DNA of 64,000 nt from Hyphomicrobiales bacterium (lineage in GTDB: Bacteria > Pseudomonadota > Alphaproteobacteria > Rhizobiales > Rhizobiaceae). The position numbers and the translations under genes are program-made. Below the pieces are notes generated by a model, which was not told the DNA's origin, ran no database searches, and was given only the letters and a program-made list of their open reading frames with translations. Where the stretch lies: assembly GCA_900466575.1 (NCBI GenBank), contig UBMP01000022.1:118486-182485 (forward strand). The letters run 5' to 3'. Positions 51,879-62,224 of this stretch are shown in pieces; the first letter of the stretch is position 1; every line of letters begins with the position of its first letter.

Positions 51879-52850
51879 TCAGTGCGATGCAGCCCTGGTG
51901 TCCACGAGAGATACGGGGCGCGGACGCGCGTCGTCGCGTGTCGCGTCGCGCAGCACGCTTCGCAACCATTTATGCGCCGGAGAGAGATGTTCCCTCTCAT
52001 GCCAGAGCGCATAGAAGGACATGGTCCCGAAATCGACCGGCAATTCGACCATGGTCACGGGGACGAGGCTCGCCAGTTCGCGGGCGAAGTGCCGGCTTGT
52101 GCTGAAAATCATGTCCGTTTGGGCGAGCACATAGGGCGTGGAGCCGTAGTCGGCGACTGAGGCGGCAATCTTGCGGCTGAAGCCGAGTTCGTCCAGCCGC
52201 GCATCGATCGGGCTCATGGCGGTATTGCCGGAAGGCGTGAGCGAGAGATGATCGGCCGCGAGATATTGCTCCATGCTCAGCCATTTCTGTCGAGCCCAGC
52301 GCGACTTATCCCCGACCAGGCCGACGAAATCTGACTGAAAAAGCGGCAATTGTCGGAACCTGTCCGGCGGATGTGGCCAATTTCCCAGCGCTATATCGGC
52401 CTTGCCCTCCATGATCAGTGGGGCCAGCTGTTCATAGGCCGGCATGGGACAGACATCGATGACCGATTCAGGCGCGGCCGATCTGATACGGCTGATGATC
52501 TTCGGCAGAAACGTCGGGCCGAAACAGTTTGCCAGAAGCAGCTTGAACTGATGCCGTCCTCGTGCCGGATCGAATTTCTCCGGCGGGTCGAATTCCCGGT
52601 CGAGATCCGAGAGAATGCGCCGTATGGAAACCTCGAGTTTCAGGCCGCGAGCGGTCGGAACGAGGGTGTTGCCGTTTCGGACCAGCAATGGATCGTCGAA
52701 AGCCTCGCGAAGACGCTTGAGATAGAGGCTTACGGTCGGCTGTGGCAGGCCGATCAGCTCCGCTGTTCTGGTGACGCTGCATTCCGATAAGAGCAGGATC
52801 AGAATCCGCAAGGACTTGATGTCTAGGCCGTGCGCTGGCGCAATGTCCAT
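51879..52850 (-). CDS. LysR-family transcriptional regulator
   Basis: A 323-residue regulator. The winged HTH (LDIKSLRILILLLSECSVTRTAELIGLPQPTVSLYLKRLREAFDDPLLVR) is followed by a periplasmic-binding-like effector domain with DIALGNWPHPPDRFRQLPLF. This form is close to NodD/PcpR/SyrM-type LysR proteins that respond to aromatic inducers. The gene ends 8 bases from the end of the convergent Rieske gene and lies 144 bases after the importer's binding-protein gene on the same strand. Its likely target is one of these units. Effector unknown. Confidence 0.9.
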   Translation of the reverse strand: MDIAPAHGLDIKSLRILILLLSECSVTRTAELIGLPQPTVSLYLKRLREAFDDPLLVRNGNTLVPTARGLKLEVSIRRILSDLDREFDPPEKFDPARGRHQFKLLLANCFGPTFLPKIISRIRSAAPESVIDVCPMPAYEQLAPLIMEGKADIALGNWPHPPDRFRQLPLFQSDFVGLVGDKSRWARQKWLSMEQYLAADHLSLTPSGNTAMSPIDARLDELGFSRKIAASVADYGSTPYVLAQTDMIFSTSRHFARELASLVPVTMVELPVDFGTMSFYALWHEREHLSPAHKWLRSVLRDATRDDARPRPVSLVDTRAASH

Positions 52851-52950
52851 AAAAGTCGTCTCCGTTGCACGCCTTTGAGAAGCTTCAAAAGACTCATCCG
52901 GCTTGTCAGAGACATGCGAAGCAAATTGCGTTCCATTTTCGCAAGGACTG

Positions 52951-52980
52951 GGAAGGCGGTGCTGTAAAGGCGCCGCCTCC
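52951..52980 (-). terminator. Weak hairpin after the ABC binding-protein gene
   Basis: On the minus strand, GGAGGCGG and CCGCCTTCC can pair with one bulge around a 13-base loop, just after the binding-protein stop and before the LysR gene. There is no T-run. It could reduce read-through into LysR. Confidence 0.3.
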
Positions 52981-52994
52981 GTCAGGTCAACGCT

Positions 52995-53975
52995 TTACTT
53001 GGCGGCGCCGGCGTTAAATTCAGGCATCACGATCGACTTGATATCGATATCGGCGGTCAGCCCGCCATATTTCTTGAGGATCTGATAGGAATCCTCGAAC
53101 TTGGCCTCATCGATGCTGCAGAGTCCATTCTTCGCCGTGTCGTCGGAGCGAATGAATCCCTCCTGCATGGCGAGCTGACGCTTCTGCTGCTCCGAATTCA
53201 GTTCCGGGTTGAGCTTCATGACGGCCGCGACGGCCTCATCCTGATGCTTGAGCGCATAGTCCCAGCCTTTCGCAACAGCAGCAACATAGGCCTTCACGAG
53301 GTCGTGGTTCTTTTCAACGAAGTCGCGCTTGGCGAAGATGACTTCCGCATAGGCATTGACGCCGTAATCCGCCGGAACGAGGGTCGCAGTCTTGTAACCC
53401 TGGACTTCGAGCGCGATCGGCTCGTTGACCACGAAAGCCGTCTTGGCATCTACATTGCCGTTCATGAGCACCTCGTTGCCGATGGCGACGACGGTCTTGA
53501 CCTTGGACATATCGACACCGGCCTTGTTCAACATGGCCTGCGTATAGGTCCACGGACCGCCTTCGTTATAGGCGAGCGTCTTGCCCTCTAGGTCCTTCGG
53601 GGTCTTGATGCCCTTTTCGGCAAGCGAGAGGACGCCAGAGGGATTTTTCTGGAAACAGGCTGCGACGGCCACGAGATCCATCCCTTCCGCTTTTCCGAAG
53701 AGAAGCGCGCTGACGTCGTTGGTCCCGAATGTGTTCTGTCCGGATGCGACCATGGTCGTGGAGTTGATGTTTGGGCCGCCGGGGGCAATTTCGACATTGA
53801 TCCCGGCTTCCTTGAAGTAACCCTTGTCGACCGCCATCACGTAACCGGCGTTCTGGACGTTCATCAGCCAGGATATACGCATCGAGACATCTGTTGCGCC
53901 GGCAGAGGTGGCAAGAAGGCCGCACGCGGAAGAGAGCGCGAGCGCGGTGAAGCGGGTTCTGGCAGACTGTTTCAT
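52995..53975 (-). CDS. ABC transporter substrate-binding protein, NMT1/SsuA-like
   Basis: Periplasmic receptor of 326 residues. The signal peptide ends ATSAGATD. The mature part has MRISWLMNVQNAGYVMAVDKGYFKEAGINVEIAPGGPN, VASGQNTFGTND and a GIKTPKDLEGKTLAYNEGGPW segment, all hallmarks of the NMT1/ThiY/SsuA/TauA family. Ligands in this family include sulfonates, pyrimidine precursors, nitrate and aromatic acids such as phthalate. The neighbouring oxygenase points to an aromatic or heterocyclic acid. It is the third gene of a three-gene minus-strand operon. Confidence 0.88.
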   Translation of the reverse strand: MKQSARTRFTALALSSACGLLATSAGATDVSMRISWLMNVQNAGYVMAVDKGYFKEAGINVEIAPGGPNINSTTMVASGQNTFGTNDVSALLFGKAEGMDLVAVAACFQKNPSGVLSLAEKGIKTPKDLEGKTLAYNEGGPWTYTQAMLNKAGVDMSKVKTVVAIGNEVLMNGNVDAKTAFVVNEPIALEVQGYKTATLVPADYGVNAYAEVIFAKRDFVEKNHDLVKAYVAAVAKGWDYALKHQDEAVAAVMKLNPELNSEQQKRQLAMQEGFIRSDDTAKNGLCSIDEAKFEDSYQILKKYGGLTADIDIKSIVMPEFNAGAAK

Positions 53976-53996
53976 GAAACTTCCCTCTGGTTGGTT

Positions 53997-54789
53997 TTAT
54001 TGATCGATGTCCGCGCCGGGCCAGAAGAGCGCGCGCCGCTCGACAAGCACGACGATGTAGAAGAGGGCAATCGTCGCCATCGAGGTGACGATGATGGCCG
54101 AGAACAGCATGACTGCATCCTGCCGGTAACCGGCATTGACGATGATCGTGCCAATCCCCTGGTTGGCGCCGGTAAACTCAGCAACGATTGCCCCGATGAC
54201 GGACATGCCGACCGTGATCTTCATCGCCGAGAAGAGGTAAGGTAGCGCCGCGTAAAGCCGTGCGTGGCGGATCACGTCAGCCTTGCTGGCGTGGATGATC
54301 GTCATGAAATCGATCACCGAGCGCTCGAGGCTGCGCAAGCCTCGCGTGACATTCACCAGCGTCGGGAAGAAACAGGCGATCGCTGCGACTGCGATTTTAG
54401 GTGCGATGCCGAAGCCGAGCCAGATCGTCAGAAGTGGCGCGATCGCGAGAATGGGAACTGTTTTCACGATGATTGCCCACGGGAAAAATGCCCGCTCGAC
54501 GGTTCGCGAATAGACGAACACGATCCCGCTGATGACCGCGGCGGCTGTGCCGATCAGGAAGCCGCTGGATGCCGCGAGCAACGTTGCTCCCGCATTGGAC
54601 AGAAGGTTCTGCCAATCGGTGACGATGCGCAATGCAATGACGGACGGGGCCGGCAGCAGGAAGCGTGGAATGTTGCGGGCGTGGACGATCCATTCCCAAA
54701 AGGCGCCGACCAGCAGGAAGAGGAGAAGCGGCGGCAGATATGCCAGTAGAGCTGCCCGGATGCGATGGCCGGAGCCTGTCTCGGGGCGT

Positions 54790-54797
<8 letters not shown>
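53997..54797 (-). CDS. ABC transporter permease, SsuC/TauC-like
   Basis: Six-span inner-membrane protein of about 266 residues. ATG 54797 is preferred because GGAG is 6 bases upstream; ATGs at 54803 and 54809 are in frame. The EAA-type loop is IHASKADVIRHARLYAALPYLFSAMKITVG, and FVYSRTVERAFFPWAIIVKTVPILAIAPLLTIWLGFG is characteristic of the SsuC family. It overlaps the end of the ATPase gene by 8 bases, showing translational coupling, and is followed 21 bases later by the receptor gene. Confidence 0.9.
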
Positions 54798-55614
<817 letters not shown>

Positions 55615-55984
55615 GGTGGCTTTCTGGGCGGCATTGGTCCGGGCACCGGTCGCGTCGGATGGTAATTCAGTCAGCCGGAGGTCGCCCTGACAATTTGATT
55701 ATTTGCAAATTTATCGAGCCCATCCTCAGCGCAAGCAATATCAAATTCCCTATACCGCCTATTGATAATTCCGAAGTGAACTTGCCCAGCTTCGACGATA
55801 AACCTCAAAGCCGACAATCTATTGCACATGGCCTTTCGCCTATCTCTCAGGTCGGGCAGCAAATTGTCGGAAATGCCGAGCTCAATGCTCGTTTAAAATG
55901 TTTAATTTGACAATTGTTTGCCGCTTATATTGAACTTTCGATGGAGGTGCACGCGGGAGAGTGCAGCGCCGTTGGGAGGTTGAG
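55615..55984. other. AT-rich divergent region between the ABC operon and the AraC gene
   Basis: About 370 bases without a gene; 55680-55930 is markedly AT-rich for this replicon and should hold the promoters of both neighbours. I could not pick a convincing -35/-10 pair or an obvious palindrome. Confidence 0.45.
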
Positions 55985-56938
55985 GTGAGGAGATTTGAGA
56001 CTTATCGACTGGGCGAGACCCATGGCATGCTCAGAATGCCGGGGTGCATGGTCAGGCGAACGAGCGAAGCGCTGGGATGGGGCTGTGTCTACGCATCGTT
56101 GCAATGGGAAAGCCCGTTCAGAAAAGACTTTGATGCCGTCGAGGATCAATTGATCGTGTGGCACCGAAACGGTCCTGTCCACATTGCGGGCCAGGGCGGC
56201 GGACAGGCCTATTCTGAAATCATGCCTCCCGACAGCATCCATCTCATACCTGGCGGATCCGAATTCTCGGTCGATCTGGGCGCGGACGTAGAAACGATGC
56301 ACATCTATCTTCGTCGCGAGCTTCTACAAGAGGTGGCGAATACCGTCTTGGGCCGTGCAATATCCGATATCAGCATTCAGCCGCGACTTTTGCACCACGA
56401 TCCGATCCTGAGATCGATGTTGGAGACCATCAACACGGCGCTCGATCCTGCCTGTGGATTTTCGAACCCCGAGATTGATTATATGGCCCGGACGATCGGG
56501 GCACATCTCGTGCGACGGTATTCGAATATTCAAGAAGCCACATCTCGGGACTCATTCTTGCGGCCACTGGAGAACCTGCCTCACTGTTTGACGGCGGCCT
56601 TGGAGTTTATGAACCGAAATATCGATGCCTCCATCCGAGTCGAAGATGTCGCCGAGGCCGCGCAGACGAGCGTGGGGCATTTGACACGGGAATTCCGCGT
56701 GCATTTCGGGATGCCGCCGCACCGATATTTGATCAAGCTCAGGGTCAACAGAGCGCGCGATCTGCTGGCGTCAACCGACCTCCCGATCGCAGTGATCGCA
56801 TTTGAGTGCGGTTTCTCGCATCAGGAGCATCTCACGCGACATTTCAAGCGCGAACTGGATGCAACGCCGGCGGCCTATCGCCGTTTCGCGGGTGATACGC
56901 TTCGCATGAAACGTGTGGGTATGTCGGCAACGGGTTGA
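55985..56938 (+). CDS. AraC/XylS-family transcriptional regulator
   Basis: A 317-residue activator-type regulator. GTG 55985 is chosen because GGGAGG lies 5 bases upstream; GTG 55961 is in frame. The N-terminal ~190 residues are an AraC-binding-like sensor (VWHRNGPVHIAG, HLIPGGSEFSVDLG). The C-terminal ~100 residues hold both HTHs: IRVEDVAEAAQTSVGHLTREFRVHFGMPPHRYLIKLRVNRARDLL and LPIAVIAFECGFSHQEHLTRHFKRELDATPAAYRR. Between it and the downstream importer operon are two direct repeats with the 21-bp spacing typical of AraC-family sites, so that operon is the probable target. Confidence 0.92.
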   Translation: MRRFETYRLGETHGMLRMPGCMVRRTSEALGWGCVYASLQWESPFRKDFDAVEDQLIVWHRNGPVHIAGQGGGQAYSEIMPPDSIHLIPGGSEFSVDLGADVETMHIYLRRELLQEVANTVLGRAISDISIQPRLLHHDPILRSMLETINTALDPACGFSNPEIDYMARTIGAHLVRRYSNIQEATSRDSFLRPLENLPHCLTAALEFMNRNIDASIRVEDVAEAAQTSVGHLTREFRVHFGMPPHRYLIKLRVNRARDLLASTDLPIAVIAFECGFSHQEHLTRHFKRELDATPAAYRRFAGDTLRMKRVGMSATG

Positions 56939-57498
56939 AGGGCGTACAGATCGCCTTTCCCGGCAATGCGATCCGAGCGCGTCAGGTGCTCGCAGACAAC
57001 AAGTCGTGCTCATAGATCAGGAGTCGGGCGGCATTGTACACGATGAGAGAGCGAAACGCCGCTCATGCCGGATTCTCGTCATGCGCCTTTCATCCCGCAT
57101 CCGGACCTCTGGAGCCATGCCATGAACGCTGTGGCATGCACGCACAATCCGTCTCAGCACCGACCCGAAATGTCTGATTCGTGCAGAACTTCTTTCAGTT
57201 CGTGCAGGACCCTCGGCGCGCGAAAGGCCACTCTCGCGTCAAGGAGTGAGTCTGTTCAACACGTCGGTTTAAGATCGGACTGGTGCCGCTTTCTCGAAGA
57301 TTGGCGGAAACGTCCTGCTGGGCAATCGGAAGGCTCGCCCGCGCGCAGGAGGTGCGGGTCAATGGTGACCGTCCGTCACGTGTCCGCCGCCAGTGAGGAG
57401 ACTGTCGTGGACGCCGGCCATGGTCGCCTGGGAGAGCGAGCAGCCGGAGACTTGAGCAGACGGAATCATAATCAATCATGCAACAGGGAGGCAGATGC
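56939..57498. other. Long leader region of the branched-chain-type importer operon
   Basis: About 560 bases without a supported gene. It contains the AraC-type direct repeats at 57178-57210 and a ribosome site GGGAGG (57485-57490, before ATG 57499). The stretch after the repeats is long for a simple leader, and no obvious terminator or riboswitch fold was recognised. Confidence 0.4.
57178..57210 (+). promoter_or_regulatory. Direct repeats likely bound by the AraC/XylS regulator
   Basis: TTCGTGCAGAAC (57178-57189) and TTCGTGCAGGAC (57199-57210) match at 11 of 12 positions and begin exactly 21 bp apart, two helical turns. AraC/XylS proteins bind such direct repeats. They lie between the AraC gene and the importer/monooxygenase operon, about 290 bases upstream of its first gene. 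Confidence 0.7.
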
Positions 57499-58770
57499 AT
57501 GTTTACGAGACGCGATTTTCTGAAGACCACCGCGGCCGTCGGCGCCTTGGCCGGCACTGCGGGACTGGCAATGCCCGCTCTCGCGAAGGGCGGAAAGATC
57601 AAGCTGGGCTATGTCAGCCCACAGACCGGCCCGTTGGCCGGTTTCGGCGAGGCCGACAAGTTCGTCATTGACACGTTCCTCAAATCCTTCGGCGACAAGT
57701 TCGAGGTCGTCGTCAAGGACAGTCAGTCGAACCCGAACCGCGCGGCGGAAGTCGCCAAGGAACTGATCGTCAACGATAAGATCAACCTGATGCTGGTCGC
57801 CTCGACGCCGGAGACCACCAATCCGGTTTCCACCACCTGCGAGAGCGAGGAAGTGCCGTGCATCTCGACGGTCGCGCCGTGGCAGCCCTGGTTCATCGGC
57901 CAGCAGGGCAATCCCGGCGATCCGAAGAGCTGGAAGCCCTTCAATTTTGCCTATCATTTCTTCTGGGGGCTCGAGGACATTATCGCCGTCTACACCGGCA
58001 TGTGGTCGCAGATCGAGACCAACAAGCAGGTCGGCGGGCTCTTCCCCAATGATGGCGACGGCAATGCCTGGGGCGATCCGAACGTCGGCTTCCCGCCTGT
58101 TCTCAAGCAGAAGGGCTATACGCTGACCGATCCGGGCCGCTACCAGAACATGACGGACGACTTCTCCGCGCAGATCTCCGCCTTCAAGAAGGCCAATTGC
58201 GAGATCCTGACGGGCGTCATGATCCCGCCGGACCTGACGACGTTCTGGAACCAGGCGAAGCAGCAGGGCCTGAAGCCGAAGATCGCATCGATCGGCAAGG
58301 CCATGCTGTTCCCGCAGGCCGTGGAAGCGCTCGGCAAGGGCGGCCACAACCTGTCGACGGAAGTCTGGTGGACGCCGACCCATCCATTCAAGTCGTCGCT
58401 GACCGGCCAGTCGGCCGCAGACGTCGCCGCCGAATTCACCAAGGTGACCAATCGCCCCTGGACGCAGCCGATCGGCTTCGCGCATGCGCTCTTCGAACTG
58501 GCCGTCGACGTCATGAAGCGTGCGGAAGATCCGACCGATGGAGAGGCGGTTGCGGCCGAAATCGGCAAGACCAAGCTCGATACGCTGGTCGGTCCGGTTG
58601 CCTGGGGCAGCGACAAGCTGCCGCCCTTCGCACAGAAGAACATCGCCAAGACCCCGCTCGTCGGCGGTCAGTGGCGCCTCAAGGATGGCGGTTCCTACGA
58701 ACTCGTCGTCGTCGAAAACGCGACAGCGCCGCAAGTCCCGCTCGGCGGGAAGATGGAAGCGCTGAACTGA
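57499..58770 (+). CDS. Branched-chain-type ABC substrate-binding protein with Tat signal
   Basis: A 423-residue receptor. ATG 57499 is preferred, with GGGAGG 8 bases upstream; ATG 57478 is in frame. The N-terminus carries the twin-arginine motif TRRDFLK, then a hydrophobic stretch ending AMPALAKG, so export is folded through Tat. The mature Peripla_BP_6 fold has IKLGYVSPQTGPLAGFGEAD and RAAEVAKELIVNDKINLMLVASTPETTNPV. Receptors of this branch often bind aromatic acids or urea-like compounds rather than amino acids. It opens an operon with four transport genes and a flavin monooxygenase. Confidence 0.9.
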   Translation: MFTRRDFLKTTAAVGALAGTAGLAMPALAKGGKIKLGYVSPQTGPLAGFGEADKFVIDTFLKSFGDKFEVVVKDSQSNPNRAAEVAKELIVNDKINLMLVASTPETTNPVSTTCESEEVPCISTVAPWQPWFIGQQGNPGDPKSWKPFNFAYHFFWGLEDIIAVYTGMWSQIETNKQVGGLFPNDGDGNAWGDPNVGFPPVLKQKGYTLTDPGRYQNMTDDFSAQISAFKKANCEILTGVMIPPDLTTFWNQAKQQGLKPKIASIGKAMLFPQAVEALGKGGHNLSTEVWWTPTHPFKSSLTGQSAADVAAEFTKVTNRPWTQPIGFAHALFELAVDVMKRAEDPTDGEAVAAEIGKTKLDTLVGPVAWGSDKLPPFAQKNIAKTPLVGGQWRLKDGGSYELVVVENATAPQVPLGGKMEALN

Positions 58771-58828
58771 TGGTCCAGTGCAGACCGGCGGCTCGCCGCC
58801 GGTCTGGCATGTCCTTGGGGAACGGTCG

Positions 58829-59548
58829 ATGACACTTCTGCAACTTGACGGGATTTCCAAATCCTTCGGGGCACTGACGGTGGCCGATGGCATCACCTTT
58901 TCGGTGACCGAAGGTGAGGCGCTGGGCATTATCGGTCCGAATGGCGCGGGCAAATCCACGCTCTTCAATCTGATTACCGGCACGATCGGTGCCGACAAGG
59001 GCTCGATCCGCTTTCTGGGCGAAGACGTGACCCGCGTCAGCCCGATGCAGCGCTGTCTGTCGGGAATCGGGCGTACATTCCAGATTCCACAACCCTTCGA
59101 GAAGCTGACCGTCTTCGAAAATCTCCTCGTTGCCGGTGCGTTCGGTCAGCAGCGCGGCGAGCGCGAGGTGGCGTCGGAATGCGCCGAAATTCTCGTGGAG
59201 ACCGGGTTGATTGCGGAGGCGAACAAGCCGGCCGGCAGCCTCAGCCTGTTGCAGCGCAAGCGACTGGAACTGGCGCGCGCGCTGGCCACGAAACCGAAGC
59301 TGCTGCTGCTTGACGAAATCGCTGGTGGTCTGACCGAAGGGGAATGCGCGGTTCTTGTCGAGACCATTCGCGCCGTTCACCGCCGCGGGGTCACGGTCAT
59401 CTGGATCGAGCATGTTCTGCATGCTCTCAATTCGGTCGTCGACCGCCTGCTGGTCCTGCATTTCGGCCGCGTTCTCGGGCTCGGCGCGCCGCAGGACATG
59501 ATGAATTCGCAGGAAGTGCGCGAAATCTATCTGGGGATGGAGGTGTGA
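58829..59548 (+). CDS. Branched-chain-type ABC ATP-binding protein (LivG-like)
   Basis: A 239-residue ATPase from ATG 58829. Walker A GPNGAGKST, the LivG-specific IGRTFQIPQPFEKLTVFENLLVAG, signature SLLQRKRLELARAL (a common LivG variant of LSGGQ) and Walker B LLLLDEIAGGL. It ends in a TGATG overlap with the second ATPase gene, so the two are translationally coupled. Confidence 0.92.
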   Translation: MTLLQLDGISKSFGALTVADGITFSVTEGEALGIIGPNGAGKSTLFNLITGTIGADKGSIRFLGEDVTRVSPMQRCLSGIGRTFQIPQPFEKLTVFENLLVAGAFGQQRGEREVASECAEILVETGLIAEANKPAGSLSLLQRKRLELARALATKPKLLLLDEIAGGLTEGECAVLVETIRAVHRRGVTVIWIEHVLHALNSVVDRLLVLHFGRVLGLGAPQDMMNSQEVREIYLGMEV

Positions 59549-60267
59549 TGACGCTGCTTCAGACACACGCGCTCACGGCGCGCTACGGCGACTTCCAGGC
59601 GCTTTTCGGCATCGACATCACGCTCGAGGCCGGCGAGACCGTGGCCGTCATCGGCGCCAACGGTGCGGGCAAGACCACGCTGATGCGGGCGATCTCCGGC
59701 GTGCTCGCCAGTGCGCCCGAGCAGATCCTGTTCGAGGGCCAGCCGATCGGTGCGCTTGCCTCGCCCGATATCGTTATGCGCGGCATCGCCATGGTGCCGG
59801 AAGGACGCAAGCTTTTCCCCTCGCTCACCGTCGAGGAAAACCTGCTGATCGGGGCCTATGGGACGAAGGGCAGCGGGGCGTGGAACCTCGCCCGCATCTA
59901 CGATCTGTTCCCGATCCTCAAGGAACGGCGCCATTCGCCGGGCACGGCGCTGTCCGGCGGCCAGCAGCAGATGGTGGCCATCGGGCGGGCGCTGATGTCC
60001 AACCCGAAGGTTCTTCTGTGCGACGAAATCAGCCTCGGGCTCGCGCCCGTGGTGATCAAGGATATTTATGCGGCCTTTCCGCAGATCAAGGCGTCGGGCG
60101 CCTCCATCGTCATCGTCGAGCAGGACATCGGCCATGCGCTGAAGGTGGCGGATCGGATCTACTGCATGATGGAAGGGCGCATCACATTGTCTGGCCGGTC
60201 GTCGGAGGTCTCGCGCGATGCGATCCACTCGGCCTATTTCGGGGCGGGCGTCCATGAACATCATTGA
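59548..60267 (+). CDS. Branched-chain-type ABC ATP-binding protein (LivF-like)
   Basis: A 239-residue ATPase starting at ATG 59548. Walker A GANGAGKTT, MVPEGRKLFPSLTVEENLLIGAYG (LivF hallmark), signature LSGGQQQMVAIGRALM and Walker B VLLCDEISLGLAP. It overlaps the permease start by 14 bases. It partners the LivG-like subunit on the cytoplasmic face of the importer. Confidence 0.92.
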   Translation: MTLLQTHALTARYGDFQALFGIDITLEAGETVAVIGANGAGKTTLMRAISGVLASAPEQILFEGQPIGALASPDIVMRGIAMVPEGRKLFPSLTVEENLLIGAYGTKGSGAWNLARIYDLFPILKERRHSPGTALSGGQQQMVAIGRALMSNPKVLLCDEISLGLAPVVIKDIYAAFPQIKASGASIVIVEQDIGHALKVADRIYCMMEGRITLSGRSSEVSRDAIHSAYFGAGVHEHH

Positions 60268-61117
60268 TACGCTTGTCCAGGGCATCCTGCTCGGCGGACT
60301 CTACGCTCTCTTTGCCGCCGGGCTCAGCATCGTGTTCGGCATCATGCGGCTGGTGAACCTCGCCCATGGCGACCTGATCATCTTTGCCGCCTTCGCGATC
60401 CTGACGATCACCTCGATGTTCGGGCTCAACCCGTTCCTCTCGGCGCTGATTGCCGCGCCGCTGATGTTCGCGGCCGGCTGGCTGCTGCAATATTTCCTGC
60501 TCAACCGGACGCTCGGCAAGGACATCCTGCCGCCGCTTCTGGTGACGTTCGGGTTGTCGATCATCATCCAGAACGGGCTGCTGGAGGGTTTCGCCGCCGA
60601 CAGCCGGCGTGTGCCGCTGGGGTCGCTCGAAGCGGCGACCATCCCGCTTGGTGCTGTCAATATCGGCGTCATGCCGCTCCTGACCTTCCTTTCTGCAATT
60701 GTCGTCATCGTCGGCCTGAACACGCTGATCTACCGCGCTCCGATCGGCCGTGCATTCCGCGCGACCTCGGACGATCCGGTGACCGCAGGCCTGATGGGCA
60801 TTCGGCCGCAACGCATCTTCGCAACCGCGACGGGACTGGCCATGGTGGTCGTGACGGTTGCCGCGCTCTATCTCGGAACCCGCGCCAATTTCGATCCCTC
60901 CGCCGGTCCCTCGCGTCTCATCTATGCCTTCGAGGCGGTGATCATCGGCGGGCTCGGTTCGCTCTGGGGCACGCTTGTCGGCGGTGTCGTGCTGGGTGTC
61001 GCCCAGACGATCGGCGCGACCATCAATCCCGAATGGCAGATTCTGGCCGGTCACATCGCCTTCCTGGCCGTGCTGGCCTTCAAGCCGCGCGGCTTCTTCC
61101 CGCGCGCAGTTGATTGA
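60254..61117 (+). CDS. Branched-chain-type ABC permease (LivH-like)
   Basis: A 287-residue membrane protein starting at ATG 60254 (MNIIDTLVQGILLGGLYALFAAGLSIVFGIMRLVNLAHGDL). This opening, and YRAPIGRAFRATSDDPVTAGLMGI, EAVIIGGLGSLWGTLVGGVVLGV, are diagnostic of LivH. It overlaps the preceding ATPase gene and is followed after 9 bases by LivM. Confidence 0.93.
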   Translation: MNIIDTLVQGILLGGLYALFAAGLSIVFGIMRLVNLAHGDLIIFAAFAILTITSMFGLNPFLSALIAAPLMFAAGWLLQYFLLNRTLGKDILPPLLVTFGLSIIIQNGLLEGFAADSRRVPLGSLEAATIPLGAVNIGVMPLLTFLSAIVVIVGLNTLIYRAPIGRAFRATSDDPVTAGLMGIRPQRIFATATGLAMVVVTVAALYLGTRANFDPSAGPSRLIYAFEAVIIGGLGSLWGTLVGGVVLGVAQTIGATINPEWQILAGHIAFLAVLAFKPRGFFPRAVD

Positions 61118-61126
61118 GGTGATGCG

Positions 61127-62224
61127 ATGAGTTCAACAGCTCAGACCTGGACGACGAAGACCGGGACCCGCGCCTCAGGCCTTTTCGGCATCGCCGCGAT
61201 CCTGGTGGTCATCGTTGCTGCCGCAGCACCCTTCCTCGTTTCGCGCGACATCGTGCAGGATCTTTTCTTCATCCTGACCATGCTCGTGCTGGCGCAGAAC
61301 TGGAACCTGCTGGCGGGATATGCGGGGCTTCTGTCCATCGGCCAACAGGCTTTCGTCGGTTTCGGCGCCTATTCCATGTTTGGCATGGTGATCCTTCTCG
61401 GCGTCGATCCGCTTCTGGCAACGCTGCTGGCAGGGTTCTTTGCCGTGCTGCTCGCCATTCCCTCCGGCTTTTTCTCCTTCCGCCTGCAAGGTGCCTATTT
61501 CGGGGTAGGGACGTGGGTGATTGCGGAAGCCGTTCGTCTTGTCGTCGCGCAATGGAAGGCGCTGGGCGGCGGCACGGGGACCTCGCTTCCGGGCGAAGCG
61601 CGCAAGGCCATGTTCGGCGTCGACTTCCTGAAGAACACGTTCGACATGAAGACGTCGCAGGCGAGCGACGCGATCGCCTACTGGTTCGCGCTCGTTCTGG
61701 CTGCCGCGACCGTGCTGCTCTTCTACCGCATCCTGCGCACCCGCCAGGGGCTTGGTCTTGCCGCCGTACGCGACAACGAAACGGCGGCGCGCGCACTCGG
61801 AGTCAACGCCCAGCGCATGAAGGTCTTCGTCTACCTGACCACGGCCTTCGTGACGGGCATCACCGGCGCGCTCATTTATCTCCAGAAGGCGCGCATTTCT
61901 CCGGATGCCGCCTTCTCGGTCACGGACTGGACGGCCTATGTGCTCTTCATTGTGGTCATCGGAGGCATCGGCACCATCGAGGGGCCGATCGTCGGGATGA
62001 TCGTGTTCTTCGTGCTGCAGAAGACGCTCTCTGATTTCGGCTCGGTCTATCTTCTCATTCTGGGCTTCATTGGCATTGCCACCATGATCTTCGCGCCCGC
62101 CGGCCTCTGGGGGCTGTTTTCGGCCCACACCGGCATCCAGCTTTTCCCGGTTCGTCGCAGGCTTGTCCTGAACGGCTCGGATCACACTCTTCAAGATACA
62201 CGCAAGGGAGGTTTCAATGGCTAA
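61127..62224 (+). CDS. Branched-chain-type ABC permease (LivM-like)
   Basis: A 365-residue permease. It has AQNWNLLAGYAGLLSIGQQAFVGFGAYSMFG and YRILRTRQGLGLAAVRDNETAARALGVN plus VIGGIGTIEGPIVGMIVF, all LivM marks. The tail after ~340 is polar and unusually long. The end overlaps the monooxygenase start by 8 bases, so uptake and the first oxidation step are made from one message. Confidence 0.92.
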   Translation: MSSTAQTWTTKTGTRASGLFGIAAILVVIVAAAAPFLVSRDIVQDLFFILTMLVLAQNWNLLAGYAGLLSIGQQAFVGFGAYSMFGMVILLGVDPLLATLLAGFFAVLLAIPSGFFSFRLQGAYFGVGTWVIAEAVRLVVAQWKALGGGTGTSLPGEARKAMFGVDFLKNTFDMKTSQASDAIAYWFALVLAAATVLLFYRILRTRQGLGLAAVRDNETAARALGVNAQRMKVFVYLTTAFVTGITGALIYLQKARISPDAAFSVTDWTAYVLFIVVIGGIGTIEGPIVGMIVFFVLQKTLSDFGSVYLLILGFIGIATMIFAPAGLWGLFSAHTGIQLFPVRRRLVLNGSDHTLQDTRKGGFNG

